From assembly GCA_019057385.1 (NCBI GenBank), contig JAHQJS010000004.1:741062-776584 (forward strand): 35,523 nucleotides of DNA, written 5' to 3'. The translations under genes and the position numbers were made by a program. The stretch's first letter is position 1. Each line of letters opens with the position of its first letter. The notes beneath the pieces were generated by a model that ran no database searches, was not told the DNA's origin, and saw nothing but the letters and a program-made list of their open reading frames with translations. Positions 1 to 9,700 of this stretch are shown piece by piece. The DNA is from Candidatus Borrarchaeum weybense (GTDB lineage Archaea; Asgardarchaeota; Sifarchaeia; Borrarchaeales; Borrarchaeaceae).

Positions 1-2
1 CT

Positions 3-1586
3 TACGGTATGGCTGCTTGGAGGATCATTGAGGGCGATATGCCTTACCGTGATTTTTATCATTCACACCCTCCACTTTCTCCCTATTTACTTGCTTTTGT
101 ATTCCTGATATTTGGTGTTGGCGTCATCCAAGCGAGGTTATTCTTAGTTTTTTTCACAACCTTTACAAGTTTCGTGATCTTTTTAGCCGGAAAAAGGATT
201 GATTATAAAACAGGGTTGTTAGGGAGTTTAGTCTATGCAGTTACTCCGTGGTCCGTTGTGTACGGCATGAGGGCGGTAAATGATCATATCGCCATAACTT
301 TCTGTATCATAGGATACTATTTTCTAACACCAGTCTTTGTACAGAATAAAGACAAAATAATGGACGCCGCGGCTGAAAGAAACAGTTTACTTTTAGCAGG
401 TCTTTTTGTAAGCATTGGAGTACTGATTAAAATTATAGTGGCACCAATACTGTTTGCTTTTATCGTTATTTTAATCATTGAAGGACGATATAATGGTGTT
501 GGAATTAGCAATCAGACAAAAAATGTTGGTTTCTTAATTCTCGGGTTCATTATTCCTCTATTAGTTGTGTGTTCGCCCTTTTACTTACTAATCGGTGACG
601 AGTTTACAAAGCAAGTCCTGGGGCAGCATTTTGCGAAACCTCCATCCCCAGGAGAGCGTTGGATTTATCCTGTGGAATATTTAATCTTAGGAAATGCCTA
701 TTTCTTCGTTTTCTTTGCTCTAAGCGTTTTTTTCGCGATACGAAGACCCTATGGAAGGGGGTTAATCATTTGCATTCTTGTTATGATTTTTTCTATATTC
801 TTCTTCGTTCCACGAGCACATGTAAATTATTACCACGCCCTCATCCTGTGGATGTCCATGGTCTGTGGGTTCTTTCCCCTGCCAAATTTGAAATCATTAA
901 AGTCAAAAACAGAATTGGTAATCCTGAATTTCATTATTGTTCTAAATTTATTATTCTACAAGATTTATCGTTATTTTAATCTTTACATCCCAAGAGCAAC
1001 CTATTTTAGTCATATTTCGGCACAAATCGCTCTTGTAGCAACCTCAATCGCGTTAATTGCCTTCATCGTTATGTTAATCAAAGAAGGGCACTATTCCGAT
1101 GGTAGAATTAACGATCAAGTAAAAAATGCACTTTCCTTTCCTTACCAGATTTGGAAACGCCTGAGAAACATTTTTGACCAAGATGGAATAAAAGCAATCA
1201 TTGCGGTACTCTTTATTGTTCTAATTGCGACAACCTATATTTCATACTTTCCTCGTTCTGAAAGTGAGAAGAAAACTGTTGAATGGATTAAAGCAAACAC
1301 TTCCCCCGATGATTATGTTCTGGTTGATAATTTGAAAATCAATTTTTGGTCATTAAGGAGAAGCCCGTTTGCCGAAGTTTCAATAGATCGAACACTCCTT
1401 GGCGAACTTACTGGAGAAATGTTCATTGAAGCATGTTATGCATTTGATGTTAGAGTTGTTGTTGTCACCGGAAGATTGTTTGGAGAATATGAGACGTATG
1501 ATGTTTTTCTAGAGTTTCTGGAGAATAATTATGTGCCAATAACAGAAGGTTATACAATCTACGTACGCATTTATTCTCTACAATAA
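3..1586 (+). CDS. Membrane glycosyltransferase, GT-C/ArnT-PMT-like, 5' end outside window
   Basis: The reading frame is open from the first bases of the window (Tyr-Gly before the first Met at base 9), so the true start lies upstream. The N-terminal part seen contains GDMPYRDFYHSHPPLSP, the acidic/aromatic first-loop signature of dolichol- or polyprenol-phosphate-sugar glycosyltransferases (PMT/ArnT type, GT-C fold). About ten hydrophobic segments follow up to residue 410, then a soluble tail of about 115 residues beginning at the SESEKKTVEWIKANTSPDD segment, as is common in these enzymes. Such proteins transfer a sugar from a lipid carrier to protein or lipid on the outer face of the membrane. 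The substrate cannot be told from the sequence. The family call is good, the exact reaction is not known. Confidence 0.75.
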   Translation, partial: YGMAAWRIIEGDMPYRDFYHSHPPLSPYLLAFVFLIFGVGVIQARLFLVFFTTFTSFVIFLAGKRIDYKTGLLGSLVYAVTPWSVVYGMRAVNDHIAITFCIIGYYFLTPVFVQNKDKIMDAAAERNSLLLAGLFVSIGVLIKIIVAPILFAFIVILIIEGRYNGVGISNQTKNVGFLILGFIIPLLVVCSPFYLLIGDEFTKQVLGQHFAKPPSPGERWIYPVEYLILGNAYFFVFFALSVFFAIRRPYGRGLIICILVMIFSIFFFVPRAHVNYYHALILWMSMVCGFFPLPNLKSLKSKTELVILNFIIVLNLLFYKIYRYFNLYIPRATYFSHISAQIALVATSIALIAFIVMLIKEGHYSDGRINDQVKNALSFPYQIWKRLRNIFDQDGIKAIIAVLFIVLIATTYISYFPRSESEKKTVEWIKANTSPDDYVLVDNLKINFWSLRRSPFAEVSIDRTLLGELTGEMFIEACYAFDVRVVVVTGRLFGEYETYDVFLEFLENNYVPITEGYTIYVRIYSLQ

Positions 1587-1684
1587 AAATAGAGGAAATT
1601 GCAATATACCAGAACTATGAGTTTTTTGGAAAAAGTTTTTGATGTTCGAGATCGATCTTTTATGTAATTTATTACGGTGATACA

Positions 1685-1930
1685 ATGACTGACAGACCAA
1701 ACTGTGAAAATTGTGCCATTCCTATGCGCTTTGTTCTCACTGATATTCATGGAGAAAAACTTCGCGGCTGGTACTGTTCCGCCTGTGGTCTATTCAAGCC
1801 TATCGAATCAGATAAAGAGGTAGAACTCAAATTCGACAAAGAAACTATATTGAAGGCAACAACCACGACAGCACTATTTATCGATGATGAAATGGTCGTT
1901 GAAGACTTGACGGAACAACTAGATCGTTAA
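1685..1930 (+). CDS. Small zinc-ribbon protein
   Basis: An 81-residue protein with two CxxC pairs (Cys7/Cys10 and Cys31/Cys34) separated by a short beta-rich stretch, which is the layout of a treble-clef or zinc-ribbon knuckle. The C-terminal half is acidic and has no recognisable motif. It starts at ATG 1685 just after a short AT-rich leader, about 100 bases past the upstream glycosyltransferase. Small archaeal zinc ribbons of this kind are often nucleic-acid or protein-binding adaptors, but no function can be assigned. The clear Cys spacing argues that it is a real gene. Confidence 0.65.
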   Translation: MTDRPNCENCAIPMRFVLTDIHGEKLRGWYCSACGLFKPIESDKEVELKFDKETILKATTTTALFIDDEMVVEDLTEQLDR

Positions 1931-2753
1931 TGTTGTTAAACTTCAATTTTTTTGTTTTACCTGAAAATAGGTTTTTCCAAAGTGTTTCAGGTAGAATCTT
2001 ATCATCGTACTCAGTATTTCATCCCCATTTTTTGTAATTTTCTCAATTACGTCTTCACAAAACAAATTATCGTAGTTTAAATGGCGTAAGCCAATGTGGT
2101 AGAGATCATAATACCCGACTTTTAAGAATGCCAGACATCTCTTCAACGTTATGAAAACTCTCTTCATCGAAAAAGATCATAAACACTGTTGGATCAACTC
2201 TTTTAGTCCAATAACCTTCAACCTCGACTCATCGAAAAGGCGAGTCCATAACCGCCTTATTCATAGAATTCATAAAACTCTTAAGAGAAACTTTGAATTG
2301 ACTTTCCTTACAAAATTAGAATCCTGCTATCCATTCACGAAATTAACGAGCAAAACGCTTCCTAAAAGGAGTTATTGTGATTTAAGACAAGGGTTACACC
2401 TTAAAAGTGATTAGACTATATTTCATATAATCGGAGAAACATGCCATTCTGAGTAGTTACGAATAAATTGAACAGAGTTAAAAAAATAGGAATGTTACTA
2501 ATAATTGGGAATTGATTTGAAACAAACAAAAATGACAGTTATGATTCTTATCGTTGAATATTACTAAGAAAACATACTCCAGAGAGAGTTTCTGTCTTAT
2601 TATAAACGAACTATACTATAGAATCAAGTAAAGAGTCAAAGAAAGATTGTATGTACTGACTTTGCTTGAGTTTTTATCGTTTAAAGATTTATGTAGTTGA
2701 GAATCCATGTAGATGTATGAGCAGTATTTTTGCTGTTAAGGACAGTGTGATAG
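1931..2753. other. AT-rich intergenic stretch with one hairpin repeat
   Basis: No convincing gene. It holds copy 1 of the 40-base hairpin repeat (1958-1997, listed separately). There is also a weak inverted repeat, GACTC/GAGTC, near 2226-2246. Short frames exist on both strands (for example minus 1943-2167 and plus 2151-2414), but they have no recognisable motif, and the first takes its C-terminus from the repeat itself. Possibly the remains of a decayed mobile element. Confidence 0.5.
1958..1997. repeat. 40-base hairpin repeat, copy 1
   Basis: Identical over 40 bases to 6461-6500 and in the same orientation. The ends are inverted repeats (TACCTGAAA and TTTCAGGTA), which can form a stem around a loop containing TAGGTTTTTCC. 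Outside the 40 bases the two copies do not match. The form suggests the end or footprint of a small mobile element, or a dispersed palindromic unit. Confidence 0.8.
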
Positions 2754-3746
2754 ATGGGAAATGAGTTTGTGACGGTTAAAGGACGAAGATATGCTGTTGA
2801 AGGAAATGGCGAACTCGACCTTGGTATCAACAAAAATCACTCCGCCAAAGAACATTATGATCATTATGAGACTCCTTTTGAAGATATTGCCGAGATAGAG
2901 GGCTTGGAGACCCTCACTCACCTTAAAGAATTAATTCTTGGTCCCAATTATATAACAGAGATCAAGGGCTTGGAAAATCTCAGCAATCTCCAAGTACTCT
3001 CTCTCCATGATAATGAAATCAAGGAGATCAAGGGCTTGGAAAACCTTACTAGCCTTCAAAAGTTAGTCCTCAGTTCTAACAGGATCAAAGAAATTAAAGG
3101 CCTGGAAACTCTTACTGATCTCCGTTACCTAACTCTCAATTCTAATAACATAGAAGTGATCCAGGGATTGGAACACCTCTCTAATCTTCAAAAACTAGAT
3201 CTGCGTTATAATCCAGTAGGTGCCTCAGAAAAGATCTTACAGTGGACAAAGGGTGCACAGGAAGTAGTTAAGTACTGCCAAGAAAAAAAGAAACGCACGC
3301 ATCTTGTTACGTTCAGAGAAGATATTTACGGTGTTTATGATACACTAGACTTAAGCAATAAAGAAATTAAGAATGTCTCTGAGATTGAAGGTTTAGAGCA
3401 TGTTACCCATTTCCGAATACTAAACCTAAGGAATAATTATCTAAAAAAGATCAAAGGACTGGAGTTTCTCTCTGATCTGAAAAAACTAGATCTTAGTAAG
3501 AATCTTATACAAGAGATTACAGGCTTAGAAACTCTCACCAATCTCGAATATCTTGATCTTAGTTTGAACCAGATAAAAGAAATCAAGGGATTGGAAACTC
3601 TTACCAATCTCAAAGAACTATTACTCAATCATAATCCGATAAGAGATGAAGAGAAACATTTAGTAGAGATGAGTGCACAAGAGATTGTGAAATACTGCCA
3701 AGAAAAAGCGAGAGTGACCAAAAAAAAGGCGACTGAAGGCAAATAA
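2754..3746 (+). CDS. Leucine-rich-repeat protein, two modules
   Basis: A 330-residue protein made of about 22-residue leucine-rich repeats with the consensus L-x2-L-x2-L-x-L-x2-N-x-I-x-E-I-x-G-L-E, close to the SDS22-like class. It contains two complete modules. Each opens with a short beta-strand lead (for example FVTVKGRRYAV), runs through several repeats and ends with a cap containing AQEVVKYCQEK or AQEIVKYCQEK. There is no signal peptide or membrane anchor, so it is likely cytoplasmic. Such repeats form a curved surface for binding protein partners. The next gene, 12 bases downstream, is a three-module paralogue and the two are probably co-transcribed. The binding partner is unknown. Confidence 0.85.
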   Translation: MGNEFVTVKGRRYAVEGNGELDLGINKNHSAKEHYDHYETPFEDIAEIEGLETLTHLKELILGPNYITEIKGLENLSNLQVLSLHDNEIKEIKGLENLTSLQKLVLSSNRIKEIKGLETLTDLRYLTLNSNNIEVIQGLEHLSNLQKLDLRYNPVGASEKILQWTKGAQEVVKYCQEKKKRTHLVTFREDIYGVYDTLDLSNKEIKNVSEIEGLEHVTHFRILNLRNNYLKKIKGLEFLSDLKKLDLSKNLIQEITGLETLTNLEYLDLSLNQIKEIKGLETLTNLKELLLNHNPIRDEEKHLVEMSAQEIVKYCQEKARVTKKKATEGK

Positions 3747-3758
3747 GGGAGGGAGCGC

Positions 3759-5099
3759 ATGGTAGAGGAGTTTGTGACAGTTAAAGGTAAAAAATACTAT
3801 GTTATTGGAGGCAATCTGGACCTACACGATAAAAAGATTTCTGATATCGCTGAAATCAAAGGCTTAAAGAATCTTACCCATCTTAGAGATTTAGATCTTA
3901 GCAATAATCAGATTGGTGAGATCAAAGGACTGGAACACCTTACTGAACTTAAAATACTAGACCTTAGAGAAAATCGGATAATAGAGATCAAAGGGCTGGA
4001 GCATCTTACCAACCTAGAAGTATTGTTGATTGATAAGAATCCAATAAAAAAAGAAGAATGGAATTTTGTATATGGCGAACATGAATGGGATGGTAAGTTA
4101 ATATCTGGAGCGCCAGTTTGGAGACTCGTGGAATATAGTCGATTAAAATCGCACAATCTTTTTGTAACAATTAGGAAAAAGAAATATTATGTAGATGTTG
4201 ATGAAGGCGAGCTTAACCTAAATGGCAAAGAAATCACTAGTATCGATGAAATCACAGGGCTGGAAAAGCTCAAAGACCTTGAAATACTCCACTTAGACTG
4301 GAATCAGATAACAGAGATCAAGGGGCTAGAGAACCTAGTAAGTCTAAAAGAACTCAACCTTCACTGCAATGAAATTGAAGAAATCAAAGGCTTAAGCAGA
4401 CTTTCTAAGCTTGAACGATTATCCCTTTACAATAATCAAATCAAAGAGATTAAAGGCTTAGAGAATCTCAACAAACTTCGAATATTGCGGCTTAAAGGCA
4501 ATCCGATAGAAGAAATTAAAGGCTTAGAACATCTTACGAATCTTAAAGTATTGCAACTTAATACTAATCTACTAAGTGGTTATGAGAAAAATTTGCTTAG
4601 GTATAACGCTCAAATGGTTGTAAAGTACTGTCAACACCAAAAGGAAGATACATTGCTTCATTTACCTTTTGTAACAGTCAGAGGGGAAAATTATTATGTT
4701 GACGATGATAAGCTCAGCCTTTGGGGTATAAAACTAACCAATATCGCTGAAATTAAAGGATTGGAGAATTTCATCAACCTCAAAAGTCTAAAACTTAGTG
4801 CAAATAGGATAACAACTATTAGTAAACTAGACCAGCTTAAAGATCTTCAAAAACTGGAGCTTAATGAGAATAAAATCAGAGAGATCAACGGTCTAGAAAA
4901 TCTCACTAATCTTAAAGAACTAGATCTTAGTGGAAATCAAATTGAAGAAATTAAAGGACTAGAGAACCTTATAAATTTAGAAAAACTAGACTTATTTGGT
5001 AATCCAATAAGAGAGTATGAGACACATTTGATAGACAGGAGTGCACAGGAAGTCGTGAAATACTGCCAAGAAAAGGCGAGCAAAACACACAGTGAATGA
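3759..5099 (+). CDS. Leucine-rich-repeat protein, three modules
   Basis: A 446-residue paralogue of the preceding LRR protein, beginning 12 bases after its stop and preceded by a GGGAGGGAG ribosome-binding site. It holds three modules starting near residues 4, 134 and 302 (FVTVKGKKYYV, LFVTIRKKKYYV, FVTVRGENYYV). Modules two and three end in caps with AQMVVKYCQ and AQEVVKYCQEK. The first module has a diverged cap. No signal sequence or transmembrane segment is present. The pattern shows growth by duplication of a whole lead-repeats-cap unit. A protein-binding role is inferred from the fold; the target is unknown. Confidence 0.85.
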   Translation: MVEEFVTVKGKKYYVIGGNLDLHDKKISDIAEIKGLKNLTHLRDLDLSNNQIGEIKGLEHLTELKILDLRENRIIEIKGLEHLTNLEVLLIDKNPIKKEEWNFVYGEHEWDGKLISGAPVWRLVEYSRLKSHNLFVTIRKKKYYVDVDEGELNLNGKEITSIDEITGLEKLKDLEILHLDWNQITEIKGLENLVSLKELNLHCNEIEEIKGLSRLSKLERLSLYNNQIKEIKGLENLNKLRILRLKGNPIEEIKGLEHLTNLKVLQLNTNLLSGYEKNLLRYNAQMVVKYCQHQKEDTLLHLPFVTVRGENYYVDDDKLSLWGIKLTNIAEIKGLENFINLKSLKLSANRITTISKLDQLKDLQKLELNENKIREINGLENLTNLKELDLSGNQIEEIKGLENLINLEKLDLFGNPIREYETHLIDRSAQEVVKYCQEKASKTHSE

Positions 5100-5229
5100 C
5101 GTTCAAAACGGAAAAATAGAAAGACACCTATTTTTTAGATACTGTATCTGTCTGTGACATCTTCCAATCCATAACACTTACGTCAGTTATGTTTGAGTTC
5201 TATTTTTGTGTTTCTTCTTTCTTAACTAA

Positions 5230-5640
5230 TTATCTTAGTTCTGGCTTCATAACAAATCCATGGATTTTAAAATCGATGTCAAAAGTAAAGACTTCATTTA
5301 TACTCCGCCTCTCCATCATTGCGAAACTGAGGCTATCGGTCAGATCTATTTTCTGATCTTGATATCGTTTAAAATATTCTAACGCTTTACTCCAATCTTC
5401 TTTAGTCTCCCATTCAAGCTCTACGATTTTACTAGCTAGAATCTTATCAAGTTCGTATATCGCTAACTGTTTCTCAACTCTTTTAGTAAGTCCGTCTATA
5501 AACTCGATCAGGCAGTGCGTTCCAATTATGAATCGTAGTCCTCTCTTTACAGCGTGTCTAAGGTATTCGACAGCCGTAGCGTGATTTTTATCCTTTTTGT
5601 CACCAAGAGCAATCAATGCACTTGTATCGAGGTATTGCAT
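5230..5640 (-). CDS. PIN-domain toxin, VapC-like
   Basis: A 136-residue PIN-domain protein. The acidic residues expected for the metal-dependent ribonuclease site are visible: Asp5 in MQYLDTSALIAL, Glu46 in CLIEFIDG, Asp102 in LTDSLSFAMM and Asp121/Asp123 in TFDIDF. Length is normal for VapC. It lies 15 bases downstream of a small gene on the same strand with the features of an antitoxin, which is the usual antitoxin-toxin order. VapC toxins cleave tRNA or rRNA when the antitoxin is lost. The specific RNA target cannot be predicted. Confidence 0.85.
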   Translation of the reverse strand: MQYLDTSALIALGDKKDKNHATAVEYLRHAVKRGLRFIIGTHCLIEFIDGLTKRVEKQLAIYELDKILASKIVELEWETKEDWSKALEYFKRYQDQKIDLTDSLSFAMMERRSINEVFTFDIDFKIHGFVMKPELR

Positions 5641-5655
5641 TCTTTTCCCCCAGCG

Positions 5656-5886
5656 TTATGTCCTCCATTCATCCCTTTCGCTCCAAGTTCCTTCTTCAGT
5701 TTCAAAACTGCCAATTATGTCAAACAGGGGATCATGCTCAAGTTCATTCACATATTTTTTAACATATTCCTCTATTGCGTCTCTTATAATGCGTTCGATG
5801 CTTGTTTTCTTGCGCAATGAGATGTTCTTAAGCAAATTATGTAAATATTCATCTATTTCAGTTTGAATGGATTTCACGTTGCTCAT
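5656..5886 (-). CDS. Probable VapB-type antitoxin
   Basis: A 76-residue protein with an N-terminal region resembling a ribbon-helix-helix fold (SIQTEIDEYLHNLLKNIS, then RKKTSIERIIRDAIEEYVKKY) and a C-terminal tail rich in Glu and Trp that could wrap a toxin. It is the first gene of a two-gene minus-strand unit with the PIN-domain toxin 15 bases downstream. The role is inferred from position and form: neutralise the toxin and probably repress the shared promoter. The antitoxin family name is less certain than that of the toxin. Confidence 0.75.
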   Translation of the reverse strand: MSNVKSIQTEIDEYLHNLLKNISLRKKTSIERIIRDAIEEYVKKYVNELEHDPLFDIIGSFETEEGTWSERDEWRT

Positions 5887-6460
5887 ACATTTTCACCAAG
5901 CCGTATATTGCATCTAGTTATTAAAATACTTGTTGACTGCTTTGAATATTATTCATAACCGTGCTTAAAAACTCTGAGTTTTCAGTGAACTACTCCATCC
6001 TTAGAGTTAAAAGTTATTCACCCCTCTGATATGATAATAAACCTTTCTCTAGTCTCGCAGTATAAGTTCTACGCGTATTCGCTACAAATTATTATCACGT
6101 TCTAAAATGCCGTTTCTCCGTGACGTTTTTCTGTGATATTGGAAAATCGACCTTCATAAGTCTAATATTTTAATAGAACAAAACTAGAACTATATCGCAT
6201 CCATCTCTTTCTCTTTAATATCAAAACATCATCAAGACTTGCATTAAATGAAGAAGAAGAGCGCTAATCAGAACGATTCGATAATTAATCAGATACAAAA
6301 TCAAGGATCTGCCCCGTATATCTATATATCTAGCGGGAGAATCTATTTCAAAAATGGCAGTTATTCAATTGATACTTGTTATTTGGAAACTAATAGTTTT
6401 AAAGTAAGGTATATGTCTAAAACAAAAACGTCTAAACAATTTCAAAGATGCCAATTATTC

Positions 6461-6500
6461 TACCTGAAAATAGGTTTTTCCAAAGTGTTTCAGGTAGAAT
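6461..6500. repeat. 40-base hairpin repeat, copy 2
   Basis: Identical to 1958-1997. Here the inverted arms extend to 13 perfect pairs (ATTCTACCTGAAA at 6457-6469 against TTTCAGGTAGAAT at 6488-6500). The two copies lie about 4.5 kb apart in the same orientation, with the LRR and VapBC genes between them. Confidence 0.8.
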
Positions 6501-6716
6501 AGACAGTTTTATACCTTCCATTTTTTCAAGAACAGTTGAAGAATGCTTAGGTATTGCTACAAATACATTTGGAATCTACTTGGTTCAAAATCAAACCTTT
6601 TTAGAGATTTCATTCTTCTATGATAACTTCATACTTCTAAACTAGAAGAACAGTTTGAATTTTAGAGACGCTCAAGATACATAACCTGCAATTTTCGGTA
6701 TAATTTTAATATACTC

Positions 6717-6728
6717 GCTTTATAAATT
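6717..6728 (+). promoter_or_regulatory. Likely TATA box of the helicase-Cas1 gene
   Basis: GCTTTATAAATT lies about 45-50 bases before the GTG start at 6773, a spacing like that of the promoter of the Cas7-like gene. The box is inferred from sequence and distance only. Confidence 0.45.
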
Positions 6729-6772
6729 AATTCTTACCCTTTCATATATGGGTACTGACGCTGCCACGTATT

Positions 6773-9700
6773 GTGGATATATATTCAGTGATTGAACGAT
6801 TGATACAAGCTAATTATCATAAGCTCTGGTTTTTCCAAGATAAGTCGGTGCGTGCTTTCAGGGAAGGAAAAGATATATTGATAAAAGCTCCAACTGGTGC
6901 TGGAAAAACGCTTATTCCACTTATCTGTGCTACACTTGTTCTTGGAGAAAAATTGCGTTGTGTGTTTCTCGTACCAACAAGGCGATTAATTGACCAGACC
7001 TACGACCAGCTTGAAGACTGGTTTAAAAGTTTACCACGATATCAGAAAAAATATCGTATCGTCAAGGTAACAGGAGACGAGAGACCTTCTCACCGGGAAA
7101 TCAAAAGGGCTAACATCATCGTAACCACATATGAATCTTTTAATGGACTACTGTCGAAACAGTATGAGTACGCTCTCCTGAAGAAAGTAGGACTCGTAAT
7201 AGTCGATGAAATGCACTACATCAGCGATGCGGAACGAGGAGGACGGCTTGAGGATGCCATTGTCAAGGCAAAACTATGGTTGCGTCGTCGTCCCCAGATG
7301 ATCTATCTGGCGGCTACCTTAGGAAATGCAGAAGAAATCGGAGAGTGGTTAAAAGCCGAAGTTATCCAAACGACAAAACGCCACTCAAAAATAATTGTTG
7401 GAACCCCAATCAAAGTCTATGATGAGTATGAACGGTTAGAAACCATTTTTAGACTGATTAAAGAGACCTATGAGTTAGAGGTAGGGGCAAAGGAGACAGA
7501 TAAAAGATGTGTATTAATCTTTTGTAGAAGGCGACAGGACACCGAACTCAGAGCTTGGGAACTGACAAAAAAATGTGAGGACATGTGTTACAAGCTAACC
7601 GTTTCCTATAGCCATGCTGGGCTAAAAGCTATAGAACGACAAAGGCGGATGAAGTCATTTCGAAAGGGAGAGATTGATGTCCTTTTCACTACAACTGAAT
7701 ATAGAGAAGGAATAGACGCCCCAGTTCTGCGGATTATTATAGCGGATACAGAGGTTTTTGATTCACTGGAATTAGAACAGATGATAGGGAGGGCTGCACG
7801 ACCTCGTTTTTTTGAGATTGGATATGCAAATCTGATCATTCAAGGGAATGTAAACGTTATTTTGAGTAAAAACGAGATATCAATAGAGAATGGAGCAATT
7901 CAATTTAAGGAAAAACCTTTGAAAAGTCAGGCAAAACGTTATTTGAGCGGGATCATCCTCAATAGAGTGGCACGAGGGGCGGTTTCAACAGGGCAACTCA
8001 TCAGGTATCTTAAAGAATTCTATTTCTATTATGAGGAAAAAAGGCGAATAAGCAATTGGAATAGACTTTTACACACCGCGATTTCTAAACAAGAAGTATT
8101 CATACTCACAAAAGAGAATGATAAAAAGCTTTTTTCCTTAATCAATGGCAATGAACGTTACAGACGAGAAGACAAAGCAAACTTTCAATTATTTGTAAAG
8201 GGTTTCTTGAGCCACGTATTTGAAGCTGTAAAGGTCCGAAAGAAACGTACAAAGCGGAAGAAAAAATATAAACTTGAAAGCGAAGTAGTTTGCGATCTTC
8301 TAAAAGAATATTCTCATATTGAACATAAACGCTCTGAGAAAAGACTTAAAGAGCAGGTTAAAATACATCTACTTTATCTTATTCATGCGGGTTTTCTGGA
8401 GAGGAAATATAACAAAGTTGACGCAATAAAGAGTGGAAAATACAGGGCAACGGATGAGGGACGGTGGGCAAGTCAGTTTTTATTACGAGTCAATGATGCT
8501 CTTAAAATCCATCAATTCTTTCAAACCCGGAGATTCTATTCAGATGATGATACATTCGAGAAATTGGCTAACCTTATAGGTGAACGTGTATGTGAGCATG
8601 ATAATGAGCGATACGGGGTGAAGCAATATAGTGGGTTCATAAAGTTTTTGGTACTGGGATTTGATTTAGATGAGGCCGCGAAAAAAACAGGGATTAGACT
8701 GGGGGATGCTGAAGGATGTAGAAAGACTGCCACATGGATGGCAGAAGCGATGCAGGCTTACGTGGAAATGAATATCCCGTTCATTATACCTGTGGCGAAG
8801 AGTATTGTTGAATCACTTACTTTGCGAGAAAGGGATGATCCCCGTAAAAAGGTGCGACGATATGTAAAAGAAAAAGCGCCACCATATCCAGGTATTCAGG
8901 AAGCGATTAATGCTGTTCTTGAACAGGGAAGGATTGTAACGTATGATGACCTCCATGAAGTAATTACTGACCGTTATGGCGATTCTATTGCCCGTATAAC
9001 GACTATTAGGAACGTCCTTGATTTAGCGGTGCATGGGAAACTTGTAAAATTCTCACGAGGTAAAGGCGTAGGGCGCCCTTTAAGTCAAGTTTGCAGTACT
9101 AAAGCACAAATTCCTGAGTATTTTCACAAGACCTGTGGTTCATGTGTTTTTCGTATTACTATAACGGATGAGAGCGAAAAGGAACACGAAAATCAACGGT
9201 ACATCTGTGAATTACGCAGAGACTATAATAAACACACGAAAACCAATACTTTAAGTTCCTATGTCACACAAAAATATGGAGCATGTAGATATCACAACTC
9301 TTCGCGAAAGAGGAAACTTCGTTCAATTAAGAGTTTGAAAGCAATCAATGCACTTGAGGCGATCTGTCATATTTGTCAAGCAGCAGTAGTTCAGATACCA
9401 CAAACTTATAATCGTTACACTCGATGTCCGAATTGTGATTCAGAATATTACTACCGCTGGGATGGAAGGATCAATGTTAAACCTGGTGTAGGAGATCTTC
9501 TTCAAGACGCTCTCAAAGATATTCTAGGAAAGGTTGTTAAGCCTACGAAAATTTGGCAAAAAAGAGAAGGCGATATACAGCGACACTATATGAAACTAAT
9601 AATCAAGAAAGGTGAAAATGCTTATGTTAACCAAAATAAACTCTTTTATATCCCAAAGGAAGGAAAAGCACGCTCATATCTATTAGATGCTATTCATTTT

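Larger units (their letters stand above)
5887..6772. other. Long AT-rich non-coding stretch upstream of the helicase-Cas1 gene
   Basis: Almost 900 bases without a supported gene. Two short overlapping plus-strand frames (6248-6502, 6448-6645) have low-complexity products and no motif. The stretch contains copy 2 of the 40-base hairpin repeat and, at its right end, the likely promoter of the helicase-Cas1 gene. Nothing resembling a CRISPR array, tRNA or structured GC-rich RNA was seen. Confidence 0.5.

Noticed and set aside
1943..2167. Minus-strand 74-residue frame
   Set aside because: No motif, no ribosome site, and its C-terminus is encoded by the 40-base hairpin repeat; treated as chance.
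2151..2414. Plus-strand 87-residue frame
   Set aside because: Basic, low-information peptide in AT-rich DNA with no domain and no ribosome site.
6248..6645. Two short overlapping frames before the helicase-Cas1 gene
   Set aside because: They overlap each other and the hairpin repeat, and show no conserved pattern.
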